Shown: piece after piece, positions 25,856 through 38,181 of the stretch
How positions within the stretch are numbered: the stretch's first letter is position 1
Layout of the letters: the number at the start of each line of letters is the position of its first letter
Assembly (NCBI RefSeq): GCF_000264995.1
Contig: NW_006767437.1
Location: 1,409,946 to 1,473,945 of the forward strand
DNA: 64,000 nt
Direction of reading: 5' to 3'
From: Punctularia strigosozonata HHB-11173 SS5
Lineage: Eukaryota; Basidiomycota; Agaricomycetes; Corticiales; Punctulariaceae
Translations under genes and position numbers: made by a program
The notes under the pieces: generated by a model
Seen by the model: the letters and a program-made list of their open reading frames with translations, nothing else
Databases searched by the model: none
What the model was told of the DNA's origin: nothing

Positions 25856-26701
25856 ATGACCTCGGCTTTCCGGAATTGGCTGTATGGCAGCTCCCTACCT
25901 GCAGCATCGTCCACACCGGCTACCTCCACACCATCCAACCAATCAGAGGCGATACCGACTGTACTAGAGGTGTCTCCTCCACCATCAGACGATGAGGGCG
26001 AGGAAACCGAGACCGAAGACCGCGAGGACGATGCTCCCCCGGCCTTTCCGAGCCTGAATAGTGCACAGCGCGCTTCAGGATCTGCCACCAAACCGGCCGA
26101 GCCTGTACCGAGTATACTGAGCGACCGGCGAAAACTTCCGTCGCTCCCGGATCCCCGACTAGCTTCGCGCACGTTGGGTGTACCTTCGACTTTGGCTCCT
26201 CCTGGAAACTCGCTCGCTTTGCCTCCGACCACCACGAAGCCTCCTCCCAAGCCAGCGAAGAACCGCAAGGTCGCGCTCGGTCCGGGATGCGGCCCCCTAG
26301 ATTGGGCGAACTTGAAAGCTTCAGGGCAAGATCTGCGTGTTCGTGATCAAGGTCCTTGTCGCCTCTGTTGACCAACTGACCACCCTCTTAGGGCGTTGAT
26401 ACCCTAATACGCGTCACACCGTCTATGTTGAAGGAGCACAACAAGAAGGACGACGCTTGGTCCGCATTTAATGGCAAAGTATACAACATTACGGATTACC
26501 TCCGCTTCCATCCAGGAGGCGAGAAGGAGCTGATGCGCGTCGCGGGACGGGATGGGACCAAACTGTTCGGTAAGGTTCCTTTGTTGGAAGGCCTTCCAAC
26601 CAGCATATTGACGGTCGTCTTCAGCCCTCACACATGCATGGGTCAACGTAGACTATATGCTCGACGCTTGCATGGTCGGATTTCTCGTTCCTGGGAATTA
26701 G
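25856..26701 (+). CDS. Cytochrome b5-like heme-binding protein with disordered N-terminus
   Basis: Exons 25856-26338, 26392-26569 and 26625-26701 give 245 aa. Residues 1-140 are Pro/Ser-rich and disordered. GCGPLDWANLKASGQDLRG, a segment seen before the heme domain of Irc21/CYB5R4-like proteins, leads into the b5 fold: KKDDAWSAFNGKVYNITDYL, then FHPGGEKELMRVAGRDGTKL with the first axial His, and LTHAWVNVDYMLDACMVGF with the second. There is no membrane anchor and no reductase domain, so it is a soluble b5 protein; the electron partner is unknown. Both introns keep frame. Confidence 0.88.
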
Positions 26702-26884
26702 TTGATCAAGTGGGACTACACACATCTAGACGTGCATCACGATCTACACGGTCGCGGAACTCGCGAAGCAAGTCTTATGGCAGAGATTTATTAAACAGAT
26801 AGTAGCAGAGAGGTTATATTTCTTCTCTGCCAACATCCCCATATATAATGTAATAGACGGAACATTGCCTTGGGGACAGACAAC

Positions 26885-28678
26885 CTACGCCGTGAGGGGC
26901 GTCTTGGCCATTAGAGCGAGCAGATCCCAGCCGATGTTTGCGGCCGCGATCTGGGTGAGTTCGCTTTGCGTATCGTAGTCTGCGAGCGAACAAAGATATC
27001 AACGGCTTGGCGCGCAAAAGGAAGCTGTGGTCGTACCTGGAGCAACCTCTACGATATCAGCGCCGACGATTTTGAGTCCATCGAGACCCTTCAGGATTTT
27101 CTTGATTTCCTATGGACGTCAAGGGATTGATCAGATTCACATCCTATATGCATCATGTCAAGACGCACCCTTGTCGAGAATCCACCAATCTCGGGCGTTC
27201 CCGTTCTGCAAGAAAAAATCAGAGGTTCGAGCATTCTGTTAATCACATTTCACGGCTTACGCAGGAGCCGAACCAGGGTCAACCACGTCGATGTCCAGGG
27301 AGACTGGCGATCAGGCATGAAATATAGTCGTAAGACGGAGAAAAAGAATCGTACTGTAAACTGGGTTATCCCCAACAACGTCCCGAATCTTCTTGACAAT
27401 GCCCTGGTAGCCAACCTCCTCTATATCCTCAGCATGCGATATATGGAAGCCGACATCCCAATCATTATCATAGTTGTCCCAGTCGCTCAGGCCTGATCGG
27501 ATTCCTACGTGCTGTAAGGGTATATCATTAGTCAGCACGGGCTTGGGCCAGCATGACGATGACACACAATGTTGGAGTGATTGGCGGCCAGAAGCCCCTC
27601 CTGGGAAGCGTACCAGAAGTAGCTACCGTGCGTGATAGGCACTTCCTGCATTGTAGATCAATTTGGGAGCTGTGTTGCGTGATGAATATAACCATACCTC
27701 GTCCGGAAGCCAAGGGCCACCAGGCTAGCAATGCTGGGTTGAGATGCTTCGATGAGCAATGTTTCCTTCAAGCACTCACAAGCTTCGTCGGCTTTCGCGT
27801 GTCTGCAGCGAATTGTAAATTAATCAGACATGGGACCCGTTGATATCATAGAGTCCTTGAACATACCGAGATGGCTGTCGAAATGGATGACGCTGACCGC
27901 CCCATAGATTTCGGCAACACCGCGGAGAAGAGGGAGCGTGATCGTGTGGTCACCACCCTGGATGGCACACATGAGTCAACGGAAACTAAGCTGCCTTGGG
28001 AACATACTCACAAGTGTCAAGACGCGCGGGTGGAACTTGCCATCGAGCGCCAAACTCCGGTTCGAAAAGGAGCGTGCCGCTTCATGAGCAAGGAGCTCCT
28101 TGTTGGCAATTTCAAGTTGGCGCAGCGCGACTTTGTTGTCGAAGAGGACCATGGCTACCGCATGCCCATCTGAGCGACGTCGCTAAAAGCAATGGAATGC
28201 ATAATCACTCACGGACATCCCCGCAGTCGACCACATCGAGGTGGTCGCTGACGCGCGTCTTCAACGGCACATTAATAGCTTCGACCCTGATACGTCTGCT
28301 CCCCTGACGGATGCCGTTCGGCCCGAATCGCGCTCCAGGTCGGAAGCTAGTCGCAGTGTCAAAGGGCGCCCCTACGGACAACCACGCTCGTCATCGGGGC
28401 AAAGAGCAGTATCTGTGGCACCATCGCGTACCAATTACAGCAACGTCGTGGGGAACGCCGGCGTCTGCGCCCCAGCACCTCGACGGCTTCGAGCCGGCGA
28501 ATGAGAGCAAGCCGAAGGATTCCTCCGACCAAGCATTACTCTGCAGCGGGAACATCAGCGGGTCCCGGGGATCCGAGACTGGCCGTCCAGTGTCTTCGGA
28601 GTGCCCAGCGCCATGTTTAGATGCGAAGGCGCGTTGGGCGAACAGCAGCAACGAAACGGCGCCGAACATAGCGATCAT
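26885..28678 (-). CDS. Agmatinase-like ureohydrolase with signal peptide, copy 1
   Basis: About twelve short exons on the minus strand. The start [19 protein letters not shown] is a signal peptide, so the enzyme is probably secreted or vacuolar, unlike cytosolic arginase. Family blocks appear in order: [52 protein letters not shown] with the first metal His, VIHFDSHLD with Asp/His/Asp ligands, [31 protein letters not shown] with the last two Asp, [12 protein letters not shown], and [14 protein letters not shown] before [13 protein letters not shown] and the C-terminal [10 protein letters not shown]. Mn-dependent hydrolysis of agmatine or another guanidino compound to urea is expected. The residue after the metal-site DT is Arg (DTRKP), whereas copy 2 has Trp. 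It forms a same-strand tandem pair with copy 2. Confidence 0.85.
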
Positions 28679-29048
28679 GGCGACCCCGGCGAGACGGCAA
28701 CGAAGATGTCTTGTGTATCTGGTGTAAGGCTCGCGTTCTTATACGAAACTAGGGTCATGATAGGCAAAACGTCGAGAGGTTCTCCGCAGCTCTGCAAAGT
28801 CAAAGATAAGTTCAGGGACAAGCTTAGTAGCCACGCACATGCACGCGTCGGAGAGCTCCTAGCCCGATCATGGCCCGACGCCTCTTCGTCCTCCAGACAC
28901 TTATCAGAGAACTTATACTGTCGGCAGTCGATCCATTCATTCTATCTGACATCATCACAGCACACTAGGTACGCTGACTTTGAAATGTCTGCATTCCCTA
29001 GCTACGACAAACTGCTCTACCGTATAATCCAAGTATACTGCTCAAGCC
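28679..29048. other. Spacer between tandem agmatinase-like genes
   Basis: A 370 bp promoter for copy 1 and 3' region of copy 2. No other feature seen. Confidence 0.35.
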
Positions 29049-30822
29049 TCAGACAGTGAGCGGTGTCTTGGCCATGAGGGCCAAGATGTCCCATCCTATG
29101 TTCGCCGCGGCGATTTGCGTGAGCTCGGCCTGCGTGTCGTAATCTGCGTCGCAAGAGTTCAATTACTGCCGCGTAAAGGGGATAAACACCGGGGACCGTA
29201 CCAGGAGCAACCTCTACAATGTCCGCGCCAACGATCTTGAGGCCGTCGAGACCTTTGAGGATTTTCTTGATCTCTCGCGTCGTGAATCCACCGATCTCGG
29301 GCGTTCCGGTACTGAATCCGGTAAATGAGCTTTATGACGCGAAGAATCCAAGTAATGCGGCACTCACGCAGGAGCCATTCCCGGGTCGATGACATCGATG
29401 TCAAGAGTGACTGGGGAGAGAGAACTGCTCGCATGTGGTCTGAGAGCGAAGCGAGGAGCGGCTTACTGTAGACTGGGTTGTCACCAACGACGTCCCGGAT
29501 CTTCTGGACGATGCCTTTGTAGCCGACCTCCTCTATGTCCTCGGCATGAGAGATGTGGAAACCGACTTCCCAGTCGTTCTCGTAGTCGTCCCAGCTGCCG
29601 AGGGCGCCACGAATACCGACGTGCTGGTAGTGTCATTCCGTGAGCTTTGTTCCGAGTAAGGACTTCAAAGACATAGCATACAATGTTTGAGTTGTTCGGG
29701 GCCAGGAGACCCTCCTGAGCAGCATACCAGAAGTAGCTGCCGTGCGTCACCGGTACCTCCTGTAGTATGAGTTAGAATCATAGGCTAGCTGCAGTATAGC
29801 CTTGGCGCCGACCTCATCCGGAAGCCAGGGACCGCCGGTCTGAATCCAATCTTCCTTTAGCAACCTCGATAAAATGTGACCTTAAGATCCTCGGGGTACT
29901 TACAACGTTGCGGGGCTTCCAAGTATCTTCGATTACGGGTCAGGCCAGATTTCAGGATGCGGACGTCGATGATGGAACATACCCAAGTGACTGTCGAAGT
30001 GGATGACGCTGACAGGCCCATAGATCTCGGCAACGCCGCGGAGAAGCGGAAGCGTAATGGTGTGATCACCACCCTACGGGTTCACAACAGATGAGAGATC
30101 GGATCCCCGTCCTCCCTGGAAGATGGACAGTACTGACCAGCGTCAAAACACGTGGGTGGAACTTGCCATCAAGCGCTAAGCTCTGTCCAGCAAATGATCG
30201 CGCCGCCTCATGTCCAAGGAGGTCCTTGTTGGCAAGCTCAAGTTGGCGCAGAGCGACCTTGTTGTCAACGAAGACCATAGCTATCGCACTTGGTGAGCCG
30301 AGTCCGGACGAGGCATATCGTACAGGTTAAGTACTCACGGACGTCTCCGCAATCGACCACGTCAAGGAAGTCGCTGACGCGAGTCTTGTGAGGTACATTG
30401 ATCCTTTCTATCCCAATGCGACGGGCTCCTTGGCGAATGCCATTGGGACCGAAGCGCGCTCCCGGACGAAAAGAAGTCGCGGTGTCGAATGGAGCGCCTT
30501 AGGAGACGTTCAGCGATACCGGGCCAGCTTAAGACGCACTGCACATACCTATGACGGCGACATCGTACGGCACGTTTGCATCTGCACCCCAACACCTCGA
30601 CGGCGTCGAGCGCGCAAAAGTGAGCAAGCCCCACGAGTCCTGCGACCACGCCTGGCTCATCGACTGCCTGGGGTCGCCATTCGAGAACACGTTCGCGAAG
30701 TTCGTCCCGTGGCTAGAGCCACCGTGGCGGCTCTCTGCGCGAACTGGAACCTGCCCGCTGGTCGCAGCCACCGCTTGCTGCGTCGAGAGGAGCAGAGAGA
30801 CGGCGCTCAGGATGCACAACAT
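29049..30822 (-). CDS. Agmatinase-like ureohydrolase with signal peptide, copy 2
   Basis: Same layout and intron positions as copy 1, about twelve exons. It starts [19 protein letters not shown] (signal peptide), with [20 protein letters not shown] at the start of the enzyme. The blocks [55 protein letters not shown], the DID metal site near 29380-29400 and [18 protein letters not shown] at the end are all present, so all six metal ligands expected for ureohydrolases can be found. The DTWKP segment matches the family consensus better than copy 1. The N-terminal linker between signal peptide and enzyme is the most diverged part. Substrate (agmatine, guanidinobutyrate or other) cannot be set from the sequence. 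Confidence 0.85.
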
Positions 30823-31396
30823 GACGACGAAAGACCAAGCTGTTGTTGAACTCCATGTTTCCGCGAGCGTGTTTATAACTTCAGATAGAATGCTGATCGG
30901 GTCGTGCGCAGCTTTGCCGCCTTGGCCTGGCCGTAGCCGTAGCCGTCGCAGATAACGGCCATGTGCAGCCAGGGGAAGATAAGCACCGCGAAGGAAATAC
31001 GAAAGAGCTCACGTGAAGCATTCAGTGCTCGGGGCCCCGCCTGCCCGAACTCTCCTTCTCGGTCTCACCGTGCCGATGATTATTGCAGTTGTAAACGAGA
31101 AGGATACTCCTCGAAATCCCACATCATTTGTATCTGGTGACTTGATAATCATACACGGCATGGAGGCCAAACCAGATGAAACGTTAGAGTCCTTATCAGA
31201 TAATTTCAAGTTTCAGAAAACTACTATCATCGCCAACACTATCATCTGCTACGCTTTGCCGTCCCGCATTGTGAGCGCTCTATCATGCCGAAGACCGAAA
31301 GGCCGAAAGGCATCAGCCGCCTCCACTTGTCAGCCTGTGCTCCATGCATAGCGATTCGAACTCGGAAGGCACGACAATTGCCACTGGTTCCTCTCT
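30823..31396. other. Intergenic
   Basis: Promoter of agmatinase-like copy 2 and 3' end of paralogue C. A plus-strand open frame at 31013-31350 has no splice or domain support. Confidence 0.35.
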
Positions 31397-33000
31397 TCAC
31401 TCCATATCAGCGCAGTAATGGTTCTTCCTGCTCTGACCTTGCGCGAAGTCGAGAAAGGCTAGTTTGACGACGGACCGCTCTGCATCCTGCGCAGGCATAA
31501 GTGACATATCCTCGTCGCGAATGCATCGACACCCTTGTTTAGGGGTCTTCGCTATTCGCCGGTTCATGTCTACGAACGAGCGCGTTAGAAACTTCTGTCG
31601 CATTCGCAGCTGCTGAACGTACCACTCGAGCAGCCGTTTACTGGCTTCAAGTTTGTTTAAACCCCCGAATGCCTGTCCCTCTCGGTCGAGGACCAAGATG
31701 CCCTTGAGCGCGAGCTCAGCCGCGCAGTCGATGTCGTAAAAGTACCCCATCCCGTCATGTTCCTCTTCCATATCCCAATCCACCATCGGCAGATCCCTCC
31801 ACTTGATGTCGACGAAGCGCACGCACGCGAGGTTCGGCACCCGCTCCGGGGCGATGTTCTTCAACATGGGTCTGTAGTACCCCCGCCCAGAGACGTCGAG
31901 CTGCCGCAGCAGGGCATGGTTCAAGTTGCGGTCGATTTCTGCCGAGGCCTCCCTCGCGTGCTCCTCGGAGACGATGCACGTCAGATGGACGAGGTTGGGA
32001 GCGAGCGCCTGAAGATTGTCGAGCGCGCAGTCGCAGTAGGCCTCCAGGTGTAGCTCACGGATCGACGAGCCGAGCCTCTCGAGCACCCAGGTCGCGACGT
32101 CGTCGCGCCATAGGAAGCCGGCCTCGATGGAGAGCTTGTCGAGCGACGGGAGGATGGCGTACCGGCCGATGTGGAACGGGATCCCACCGTCTGGGTGGAC
32201 GTCGTCCGTGAGCATCGCACACCGGAGCTGCAGGTCCTGCAGGCGCGGCAGCGAGAGCACGGGGAGGTCGTCGAGCGCTTCGGCGACGTCGCCGCCGTTG
32301 CGCGCCTGGTCCGCGACGTCGCTAATGCGCAGCCAGACGAGGTTCACGAACCGATTGAGCTGCCGGACGAATGTCGGCGACACGCCGCCCGGAGGGATGG
32401 CCACGTCCAGGTGAGTCAGCGAGTAGGCGCTTTTGCAGGAGAGGATTGATAGCCACGGTATGATCGGGTCGAGGTTGGTGGCGAACCGCGACAGCGTGAC
32501 GTGCGACAGAATGAAGCAGAGGTCCGTCCCTGCGCGGGCCAGCGCGGGCCAGTCGAGGACCTGGTTCTCCAGCTGCAAACTCGTGTCGTGATAGAAGGTG
32601 AAGGTGCGTGTCCGCTGCGATGGCAGCAAGCCAGAAAGTGTACTCTCTAGCAGCCGAGAGGCGAACCGCCGCAATTGCACGCTAGAACTGTCCTGGCTCT
32701 TGGGGTAGGAACGCCAATGAATCTGCACGTCGCGATAGAGATGGGAGGACACTATCCTCTAGTTGAATGACTACCATGAATCGTGTCCCGGTTTCAGGAA
32801 GTGTGAGAAGCACTTACGTTCCACTTGCGGCTCACGAGAGAGAGGTTGGTTTTGGTTTTGTTGGCGACGCTGGCCAGGTGCTTGCTGACCCAAAACGGGT
32901 GAAGATCGTAATCCTCCTCGGTGTACGCGGTTGCGTGTATGAATATGAGCTCAAGAACTTCGTCTGGAAGACGGTTGATTGTGCTTCGTGCGTGAGCCAT
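31397..33000 (-). CDS. F-box/LRR-like protein, paralogue C
   Basis: Exon 1 (33000-32818, again 61 codons) and exon 2 (32758-31397) encode 514 aa. INRLPDEVLELIFIHATAY and LSLVSRKWN match the F-box-like start of A and B, and the intron falls after the same Asn. Shared body motifs: LTHLDVAIPPGG, FVNLVWLRISDVADQ, LPVLSLPRLQDLQLR, DDVHPDGGIPFHIGR, LHLEAYCDC and GQAFGGL. It is about 70-90 residues longer than A and B, with an extra basic C-terminal segment. It is the most GC-rich and the most diverged of the three. Its distance of 21 kb from A and B shows the family is dispersed, not only tandem. Confidence 0.75.
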
Positions 33001-33879
33001 ATCTACCCCAGTGTCATCAGCTTCCGTTAAACTATGGTTGTAGAGTGAACAGACATACTGATGGGATCCTCTTGTGCTTTGGTCATCGAATGGATACGAC
33101 TGTTGAATTGTTCTGATGTCAATCAAGCAGCAGCGCGTTGTTCGCGGAAGAGGGATCCTGCAAGGACAGAATATTCACTGCAGAACAGCTTCATATATGC
33201 TCAAACCGTCTTCGATGTCGAGGCTCGGTGATGTCCAGACAACACGCACAAAAATGGTTGCGGTCGCGGCAAATTACGTCGCATGACGCAGATCAAGGTT
33301 GCCGGTGATGAAGAAACGAACGAAAGATTCCAAAGAAGCACCGAGTCACCGCCGCCGCCGTCTCCGTTCTCCTCCGTGCTCCTGTCGAAGGCGATCCCGG
33401 AGGTGCCGATCCGCTGCCGACCCCGCTTCTCAAGTCCTCGACGTACGCAGCGCCTGCACAGGACGAGTTTGCTGCTGCGCTACGTCTCAATGAAGCGCCT
33501 TCGGGAAGAGCTCGAATCAGCCGTGTTATTCTGCCAGCTCGATGTCCTTATACGGTGCGGCCGTGCTTTGACTTATCCGGTCGTGCGTGTCAGAACGGGA
33601 TGGTAATCGCCGCCGTACGCGTCCTCTTCATCTTCGTCGGAGATCACGACCTGTAGAACCGCATAACACCCGCAGCACCGTACCTCTGGGTCAACAGTCA
33701 TAATTTCTTGCAAGTAGTGCCGAAGACGTGCAAATGGTACAGGACGTATAGGTGATGAAGAACTGGCGCGCTCTGATGAATCCCATGAAATCCACATGTT
33801 CCTGGTCATGAGAACTTGATCCCGAGGGCCAAACTATTGTGAAAGCGCAAGACGTACGTCCAACGGCCTCAATGTTTCG
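33001..33879. other. Intergenic with unresolved coding-like stretches
   Basis: Between the start of paralogue C and the Rai1 stop. Short stretches read like protein in different frames (plus strand around 33420-33560, minus strand 33573-33809), but no consistent spliced model with a start emerges, so no gene is called. Confidence 0.3.
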
Positions 33880-35642
33880 CTAAATCCGCCACCCGGCAAG
33901 CTCTGGTTTGCCCGCGGCATGACCCAAGGCCTCTGACGATGTCGCCGGGGACCGTAGTCGTTCCCGATCCAGCAAATCATTTTCCAGTAGTGTCGACCGC
34001 GGCGGGCGCCCGTGGACCTTCTTCTGTACTTCCTTCTCCCAGAACCACTTCGGCAGGAAACCGACTCTATCCACTGCGTGCACCCCGCCGGGTTCGTCGC
34101 CTCCCTGAACCTCTGCGACACCGTCGTCGTCGAGGAGCCGCATCGAGGCGCCATCCTTGGGGTTGAACGTAACGCGATACACTCGGACTTGCGAGTCCGG
34201 CGGTACTGCGTCGATGCTTCTCTTCGTTCCTTTTTCTTCTTCCTGCTGGAGCGTCTCCTCATTCGCTTTCCCCGATGGGTCTGCGGCCTCCTGAGGTTCG
34301 CTTGATGTAACGGACTCGTCTTCGACTATATTGCGTTTCACCCAGCCGAGGAACTTGTCCGCCCATTCCAAGCATACTGCGGGATCCCACGCTTTCGGCT
34401 TTCCCCGAACGAGCCGCGGCAGGTTGAGTGTGCGAAAGGACTGCGTCGTGGTCAAATGGCCCGACGGCGTGCGAAAGCCCACAACGATTTCCTGGCCGCG
34501 ATGAATCCCTTTGTGAAGAAAGATGCATGTGCTTGCTTACAGGAACGCCGAGAAGGAAAGATTGAAAGTAAAATTTGAGAAGTTTCCTGTGGATGAGTGG
34601 GGTCAGCTGGCGGAAAACGTTGCGCAACGGGGAAGGTGGGGTGATGACTCACTGCTCAAAACGGGCCTCATCTTGTGCATTGCGGATGTTCATCGATGTT
34701 TTGAGCTCGACGAGCGATTCGTTCGTATCCTGGTATGTCCCTGAGGTCAAGAATAATATGTCAGCTCGAAGGACGAAATGCTCTCGTGAATCCCTCCCGT
34801 ATGGACTGACCTCGTACGCAATCCACCTCACCGCCGATGACCAGTCTCGTGTTGCCCAGCTTGGTTTTGACAACGCTGCACCACTGAACGTTGGTGTCCA
34901 CATCCCCGCCCCACCGACCTTGCGTATCAGGGGTTGGTGGATCCGGTGAAGTGCACCACGATTCGAACGCGTATCCGTAATATGTGAACATGCGCTGCCG
35001 AGGTGCCATGTTGTTGCTAGCGCAGACCACAACGATGTCAGTTTCAGGATGCCTGGCATGCCGATGAATAGAGTAGAAGGTATCTGGGACGCACTTGTCC
35101 TCGAGCTTGGCTTGTGTGAGGTGTTCTTCGAAGTATAGTGTCCCGTTCACGCTCATGACATTCAGCGCCCAGCTGTCGCGCTCCTCATACGGCGCTGTCA
35201 ATATTCTCCCTGCCAATCTCAGCGCTCTCGTCTCCGCCTCCGGGGAATGTCACAACGCTCACTTGGTCATGACGCCTCTCCAGCTTATAACGCCGATATC
35301 CCCTACAGGGCGACCTTCGCTCCGTACTTTGTCCCAAGCCTTCAACAACGCGTCAATCCTCCCTTTCTCGGCCGGTCTCCGTATCCATCTGTCGTATCCA
35401 TAGTTTAGGTTCGCGTTCCGGGGAGGCTCAATATAGTACTTGAGTGCAGAGTTGGTGAACTCGAGCGAGCGAGAGGGAGTGTATGAAAACGTCGTCAAGG
35501 GGAGAGGCTGTTGAAAGGGGACGTTCTTCGGAGGAGTTGTCCTTTCCGAAGAGGTGAACGGAAGATGGCTTGCGTCGAGGGTCGGGAGCCGCACGGGTTT
35601 GTTCTCCGGTTTGCCGGAGGGCGATCGAGGTCTCTTCGACAT
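33880..35642 (-). CDS. RAI1: Decapping nuclease Rai1/DXO family
   Basis: A minus-strand gene of about six exons starting MSKRPRSPSGKPENKPVRLP. Family blocks: FTNSALKYYIEPPRNANLNY, GYDRWIRRPAEKGRIDALL, ISWRGVMTK, ERDSWALNVMSVNGTLYFEE, then MFTYYGYAFESWC, VIGGEVDCVRG with the acidic metal-binding Glu and Asp, VELKTSMNIRNAQDE (the ELK motif) and KLLKFYFQSFLLGVP before EIVVGFRTPSGHL. These make up the active-site pocket of the Rai1/DXO enzymes, which remove incomplete or non-canonical 5' caps and in fungi bind and activate the 5'-3' exonuclease Rat1 in the nucleus. A long C-terminal extension of about 130 residues is Glu-rich and then basic. Exon limits inside the gene were not all fixed. Confidence 0.88.
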
Positions 35643-36290
35643 AACGCGAGGTTGGGGTTAGTCTCCCCAGTCAGACTCTCGATACGCAATGAAGACAGTC
35701 GTTCTAGGTTGGGGTCGACGGAGAGGGGTGGGCCAAAATCGCAGGCAGCTGAGTTTACTCGCGGCCGATTAGCAGAGCGAGGAAGAGGGAGAAGGCAAGC
35801 TGGCTTCTTCTTGCTTTCACTTTCTCTCGTCCACACCATGGCCGTTCGTCTCGAAGACTTCTATAACCAACTTCAGCGTTCATGACATGATTCTCTATTC
35901 GTGTTGAATCAGCCAAGACGAGACTTACACATGGAAAGCGCAATGTCGACACTCTCTACTACACTCTTGAACTCCCTGGACGACCGGTACCGCTGTAGTC
36001 CCGGGTGAGGCGTGCGGTCAATCTCAACCTTGCCTGTACAATCGCACTTCAACTGATCTATCCTTCAGAGTTCAGTCGGATGCCATGCTTTACAGAACGC
36101 CCTACATTCCTTGGCATCCCGCTCTTATGGCGCACGCTCGGAGTGTTCCCATCATGGCCGTCATGTGGTGCATCCACGGTAATAGCCTCGACAGCGCACA
36201 CACCTTTGCGCAGCAGCTCCTCCGTCTACACACTCTATCCTACTCCTCTACCCAGTAGGAGGGGCACCAAGGGCCGTCCTCGTCGCTGCA
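35643..36290. other. Intergenic with a possible small plus-strand gene
   Basis: Promoter region between divergent Rai1 and the arrestin-like gene. An ATG at 35838 opens MAVRLEDFYNQLQ before a possible donor, but the downstream exons could not be placed, so this is only a candidate. Confidence 0.3.
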
Positions 36291-38009
36291 ATGGCCGACC
36301 CTGACTCAACAGCCGACCATGCCCTACCTGGATATCACGACGCGACATCTTCCTCCGCCCCGCCGCCTCGTCCGCCTCCGCCATCCCAGTCCGTACCGAG
36401 CAAGAGTGGGTCAGCACTCGAGACGGTGCACAAGTACTCCTTGGAGACGGGCAAAGGCAAAGCGTGGGTGACCCTCGAGGTCAAGAGCCGTGCGGCCAAC
36501 GAGAAGAATCTGCCGCTGTTCGTGAGCGGAGACGAAATCGCAGGTGTGGTGTCGTTCAACCTGGACAAGTCGGAGAGCTTGAAGGGCATCGTGTTATCCG
36601 TGAGTCCATCCTTTGCGATCCCAGGAAGATCGGTACGCTGACAACTTGTCATTGGCAGGTTACGGGTGGCACCACGGCTGTTGGACAAGAGGAAGAACGT
36701 TTTCTTGAACTCAGCCAAGAGCTGTCCCCGGCCGCGAAGCTCAAAGGAGCTCATTCCTTCCCGTTTAAACTCGCGTTGCCGACGGAATGCACGCCAAAGG
36801 GAGAGAAGCAAACCTGGCCGTTGCCTCCGACCATGTCGGAGCGTGCCAGCCCGGCGTACATCGACTACAAACTCACCGTCGTCATCAAGCGTGGGGCGCT
36901 GAGGGTCAACCAGACGTGCGTTCTCATCTTCTCCCGATCCAACTCGTGATCGAGGAAGCTGAAAGCACCAAATCAGGCTCGGCACGTCGTTCTCGTACCT
37001 TCCTCGCTCTCGACCTGATCCGCCCTCCTTGCTGCGTGAGGCGGCATACCGCGAAGGCGTCCCGCTCATCGGTCCCGATGGCGACGCAGAAGGGTGGAAA
37101 GTTCTGAAACCTCTCAAGATCCAAGGGACCATATTTGACACGAGAGAAGTCGAAGTAGAGTGCACGGTATGTACTGAATCGGACATAGTCCTGGACATCC
37201 CTACTAATGTCTCCTTTCATGAAGCTCGCCATCGCAACTCCGGTTCGTCATCTACTTCGTACACATTGACGGCTATCCGCTCAACTGTCCCTCAGTTGGC
37301 ATATGCGATCGGCACCCCGATACCCCTGCACCTAACGTTCACCTCCTCTGACACACAGGCCCTGGATTTGCTTGCCAACCCTCGTGCTCCTCAGTGCTTC
37401 CTCGTCCGCACCCACGCTGTCGGGTCCGGTGCCACCGACGTGACCGCTCCGCGCCGCTCGAACAACACGTTCCTGGAAGAATGCGGGAAAGCAGTGTGGT
37501 GGCCCGTGGAGGAGGAGACGCCGGCGCAGGTCGCAGCGAGAGGCGAGAAGAACCTCGGATGGGAGAAAGAAGGCAGCGATGGAGGAAAGGGATCTAAGAG
37601 GGTGCTGATGGGCGAGCTGGAAGTGAGGAAGGGGTTGAAGGCAAGCTTCTCGTTTCCGAAGCATTGCGTTTGGGTGCGTCTCTCTCTCGTTCGTATTTTC
37701 CGCGTTGATCTAATCTGGTATTCTTGTGTTTAGTACTCGATCGCTTTGAGGTCCTTTACCGCTCCCGGCTTCACATACACGCCACCCGCCGTCGGGTCGT
37801 CTTCCAGCGCAGGCTCAGAGGAGTTCCTTCTTACGGAACGCGTTACTATAACCACTGTCCCGGCAGCGGGGCCATCACCGCGCGCATATGCGCCTCCCGG
37901 TTATAGGGACGAGAACAATCAAGGTGATTACAACACGGCCATAGGGTTTTTGGAGAATGGAAACCAGAGGTTCTATCATCACCATGGTGGAACTGGATGG
38001 GCACCGTGA
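36291..38009 (+). CDS. Arrestin-like (alpha-arrestin type) protein
   Basis: Exons 36291-36599, 36659-36915, 36977-37166, 37225-37242, 37296-37673 and 37734-38009 give 475 aa. After a Pro-rich start come beta-rich arrestin-type strands: AWVTLEVKSRAANEKNLPLF, VSGDEIAGVVSFNLDKSESL, KGIVLSV, GAHSFPFKLALP, PAYIDYKLTVVIKRG, then LAYAIGTPIPLHLTFTSSD for the second domain and KASFSFPKHCVWYSIALRS near the end. Exon 4 is an 18 nt micro-exon (LAIATP). No PPxY motif is seen, though the tail has PPGY. Alpha-arrestins link membrane transporters to Rsp5-type ubiquitin ligases; this role is inferred from the fold only. Confidence 0.75.
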
Positions 38010-38181
38010 GCGAATTTGTCTGAAGGAACGGAGTTTTACGAGGACTGTTCATGGGAAGTTTGTGTTGTTCCGTATGGTGTATTGTTGTATAAATACACGT
38101 CTGTGTGCTGCCAGCAATGAAGTATGCGCGAAACCCGTCATAGCACAGGTCGTAGCTTGAAAGGGCTAATTTCTACGCGAC

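Noticed and set aside
31013-31350. Plus-strand 112-codon frame upstream of the agmatinase-like pair
   Set aside because: No domain, no intron support and ordinary composition for chance frames in this genome.
35838-35880. Short start MAVRLEDFYNQLQ as an SRP14-like gene
   Set aside because: The start is suggestive, but none of the downstream SRP14 segments could be found on the plus strand before the arrestin gene.
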